Of a stretch of 64,000 nucleotides of DNA, positions 62,808-64,000 are shown piece by piece. The stretch comes from Dehalococcoidia bacterium (GTDB lineage: Bacteria > Chloroflexota > Dehalococcoidia > Lucifugimonadales > Lucifugimonadaceae). The DNA is taken from NCBI GenBank assembly GCA_026421215.1, contig JAPKBN010000005.1, positions 37,655 to 101,654 on the forward strand. Reading direction: 5' to 3'. Under the pieces are notes generated by a model. The model ran no database searches. It was not told the DNA's origin and worked only from the letters and a program-made list of their open reading frames with translations. The translations under genes and the position numbers were made by a program. Position 1 is the stretch's first letter, and each line of letters begins with the position of its first letter.

Positions 62808-63254
62808 ATGAGTCTGAACAAGGTCACCATGATCGGCAACGTCGGAACCGACCCGGAGATGCGTTACACGCCATCCGGAGCAGCGGTCACCGATTTTCGA
62901 CTCGCGGTAAGCCGCCGTTTTTCAACGCGTGACGGTAACCAGCAAGAAGAGACGGAGTGGTTCACCGTCACCGCCTGGGAACGCCTCGCAGACACAGTAA
63001 ACCAGTATGTGACCAAAGGTATGAAGGTGTACGTAGAGGGCCGCCTGAAGAGCCGTAGTTACCAGGGTAACGACGGACAGATGCGATTCTCCAACGAAAT
63101 CAACGCCCAGACCGTGTTGTTCCTTGACCGGGGCGGCACGCCACAGTGGAACGAGGAACAGGGCGGCGGGGCCGCCAACGCTCCACGGCAAGAAGCGCCT
63201 TCGGACCCTGCCGGGTCGGAGTCGCCAAGTGACGTAGAGGAGTTGCCCTGGTAG
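62808..63254 (+). CDS. ssb: Single-stranded DNA-binding protein
   Basis: 148 residues: OB fold with LNKVTMIGNVGTDPEMRYTPSGAAVTDF, EETEWFTVTAWERLADTVNQYVTKGMKVYVEGRLKSRSY, and a flexible tail ending SPSDVEELPW, where the acidic-hydrophobic tip (DVEELPW) binds partner proteins but the usual final F is replaced by W. Placed 2 bp after rpsF, as in most bacteria. Probably translationally coupled to it. Confidence 0.96.
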   Translation: MSLNKVTMIGNVGTDPEMRYTPSGAAVTDFRLAVSRRFSTRDGNQQEETEWFTVTAWERLADTVNQYVTKGMKVYVEGRLKSRSYQGNDGQMRFSNEINAQTVLFLDRGGTPQWNEEQGGGAANAPRQEAPSDPAGSESPSDVEELPW

Positions 63255-63351
63255 GTGACCAGGGCAAGAAACTCTCCGATCACTTTGACCGAAGCTTGCG
63301 CCGCAAACTCCGTTAAGGAGTCCAGCGGCTTATCAAAGGAACAACTTAAAC

Positions 63352-64000
63352 ATGACCACTGAATACTCTTCATCCGCGCCCCGACCAAACACAGACCAAC
63401 TAGACGGTCCTCCGCAAGGTGGTTCTCGTGGTGGTGGTGGTCGACGATTTGGTGGCGGCGGAGGCGGAGGCGGTGGCGGCGGTGGTGGCCGATCAGGTGG
63501 CGGCGGTGGTGGCCGACGATTTGGTCGCCGACGTGTATGCATGTTCTGTGTGGACAAGATGCACCGCGTTGACTACAAGAATCTTGAGCTCCTCAGGCGG
63601 TACCTCGCTGACTCATCTAAGATCGAGTCTTCCCGCAAATCCGGCACCTGCATGAAGCACCAGCGCGTACTCCGACGCGCACTCCTCAGGGCACGGCACC
63701 TAGCACTGCTTCCGTACGCCGACAACCACTTGAAGATGACCGGTCCGGTCGCTGCACGCCAGGAAGCGCCGCCCGCTCCGGAACCCGAGGCATCCGAAGA
63801 GACGCCGGACGACGCAGCGGGAGCGACTTCGGCCGAACCAGGGGATGCAGTAGCCACTAGTCCAGAATCCGATGAGGCAACTGCCGAAACTACCGACGAG
63901 GCCTCCGCCGAAGAGTCTGCCGATGAGGCGTCGGACAACGATGAATCTGCGGACGAGGACGAAGCCGAGTCGAACGACGATGAGTCTGCGGACGATGACG
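63352..64000 (+). CDS. rpsR: 30S ribosomal protein S18, Gly-rich N-terminus and acidic tail (partial)
   Basis: From ATG 63352 (AAAGGA upstream), 216 residues to the window edge, with no stop. The core FGRRRVCMFCVDKMHRVDYKN...SGTCMKHQRVLRRALLRARHLALLPY is bS18 of the zinc-binding type (CMFC, CMKH). It is preceded by a 60-residue Gly/Arg-rich head (an RGG-like run, residues 25-55) and followed by an acidic tail (EEAESNDDESADDD-like). bS18 is normally about 75-90 residues, so here both ends are long. The tail resembles the first gene in the window. Part of the rpsF operon. Confidence 0.92.
   Translation, partial: MTTEYSSSAPRPNTDQLDGPPQGGSRGGGGRRFGGGGGGGGGGGGGRSGGGGGGRRFGRRRVCMFCVDKMHRVDYKNLELLRRYLADSSKIESSRKSGTCMKHQRVLRRALLRARHLALLPYADNHLKMTGPVAARQEAPPAPEPEASEETPDDAAGATSAEPGDAVATSPESDEATAETTDEASAEESADEASDNDESADEDEAESNDDESADDD

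Noticed and set aside
63333..63557. A proline-rich minus-strand open frame
   Set aside because: It is the mirror of the Gly-rich head of rpsR and has no independent support.
1..64000. CRISPR arrays, rRNA genes, insertion sequences with transposases, prophage genes
   Set aside because: I scanned for regular short repeats with spacers, rRNA-like stretches and transposase or integrase proteins and saw none.

Overview
The window reads as one contiguous piece of a bacterial chromosome of moderately high GC. I infer Chloroflexota, probably a Dehalococcoidia/SAR202-type lineage. The reasons are the DUF3090/SCO1664 gene pair, a CimA-type citramalate synthase behind a T-box leader, the rpsF-ssb-rpsR cluster with long acidic tails, and an accessory gene set rich in enolase-superfamily proteins, RraA-like proteins, luciferase-like oxidoreductases, a CaiB-type CoA-transferase and the large PF20091-type alpha/beta hydrolases. 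This is an inference from gene content, not a phylogeny. I see no rRNA, no convincing tRNA, no CRISPR and no transposase.

Layout. 0-1.3 kb: the end of an acidic-tailed protein and a DUF1385 membrane protein. 1.3-5.9 kb: a minus-strand histidine operon (hisH-hisA-methyltransferase-hisF-HAD phosphatase-hisIE). 6.0-7.5 kb: an IscA-type/YgfZ iron-sulfur pair. 7.5-10.5 kb: SCO1664/DUF3090, a luciferase-like oxidoreductase and a Tag-like glycosylase. 10.6-12.7 kb: T-box riboswitch and cimA. 12.8-30.5 kb: a catabolic accessory region (Asp-box protein, enolase-superfamily dehydratase, penicillin acylase, two tandem 107-residue paralogues, bicupin, TPP enzyme, three tandem PF20091 hydrolases, FAD oxidase, RraA-like protein). 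30.6-38 kb: peptide-type binding lipoprotein, TatD, DUF1802, aldo/keto reductase, EVE domain, M48 protease and a membrane protein.

38-44.2 kb is the most interesting part. It holds a four-domain rhodanese protein, a cysteine-dioxygenase-like thiol dioxygenase and a DinB/maleylpyruvate-isomerase-like protein. It also holds two genes that a standard caller would break, because each has an in-frame UGA. One is a FrnE/DsbA-like protein whose UGA replaces the first Cys of the CPWC active site (U-P-W-C). The other is a 97-residue protein resembling the CC/Se-motif family. In both, a small stem-loop with GG in its loop starts right after the UGA, and exactly 20 nt separate the UGA from that GG. I interpret both as selenoproteins with bacterial SECIS elements. 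No selA, selB, selD or tRNA-Sec gene is in the window.

44-54 kb: nicotinate phosphoribosyltransferase, a second enolase-superfamily enzyme, a small repetitive membrane protein, a second aldo/keto reductase, a CocE-type hydrolase divergent from a glycoside-hydrolase-like protein, an SDR and an NHL beta-propeller. Intergenic spaces from about 42 to 48 kb are filled with dispersed short repeats. 54-57.4 kb: a Zur-ZnuA-ZnuC-ZnuB zinc uptake operon. 57.5-62.2 kb: ilvE, a CpsB-type PHP phosphatase, a LmbE-like deacetylase and glyA. 62.3-64 kb: rpsF-ssb-rpsR, the last running off the window.
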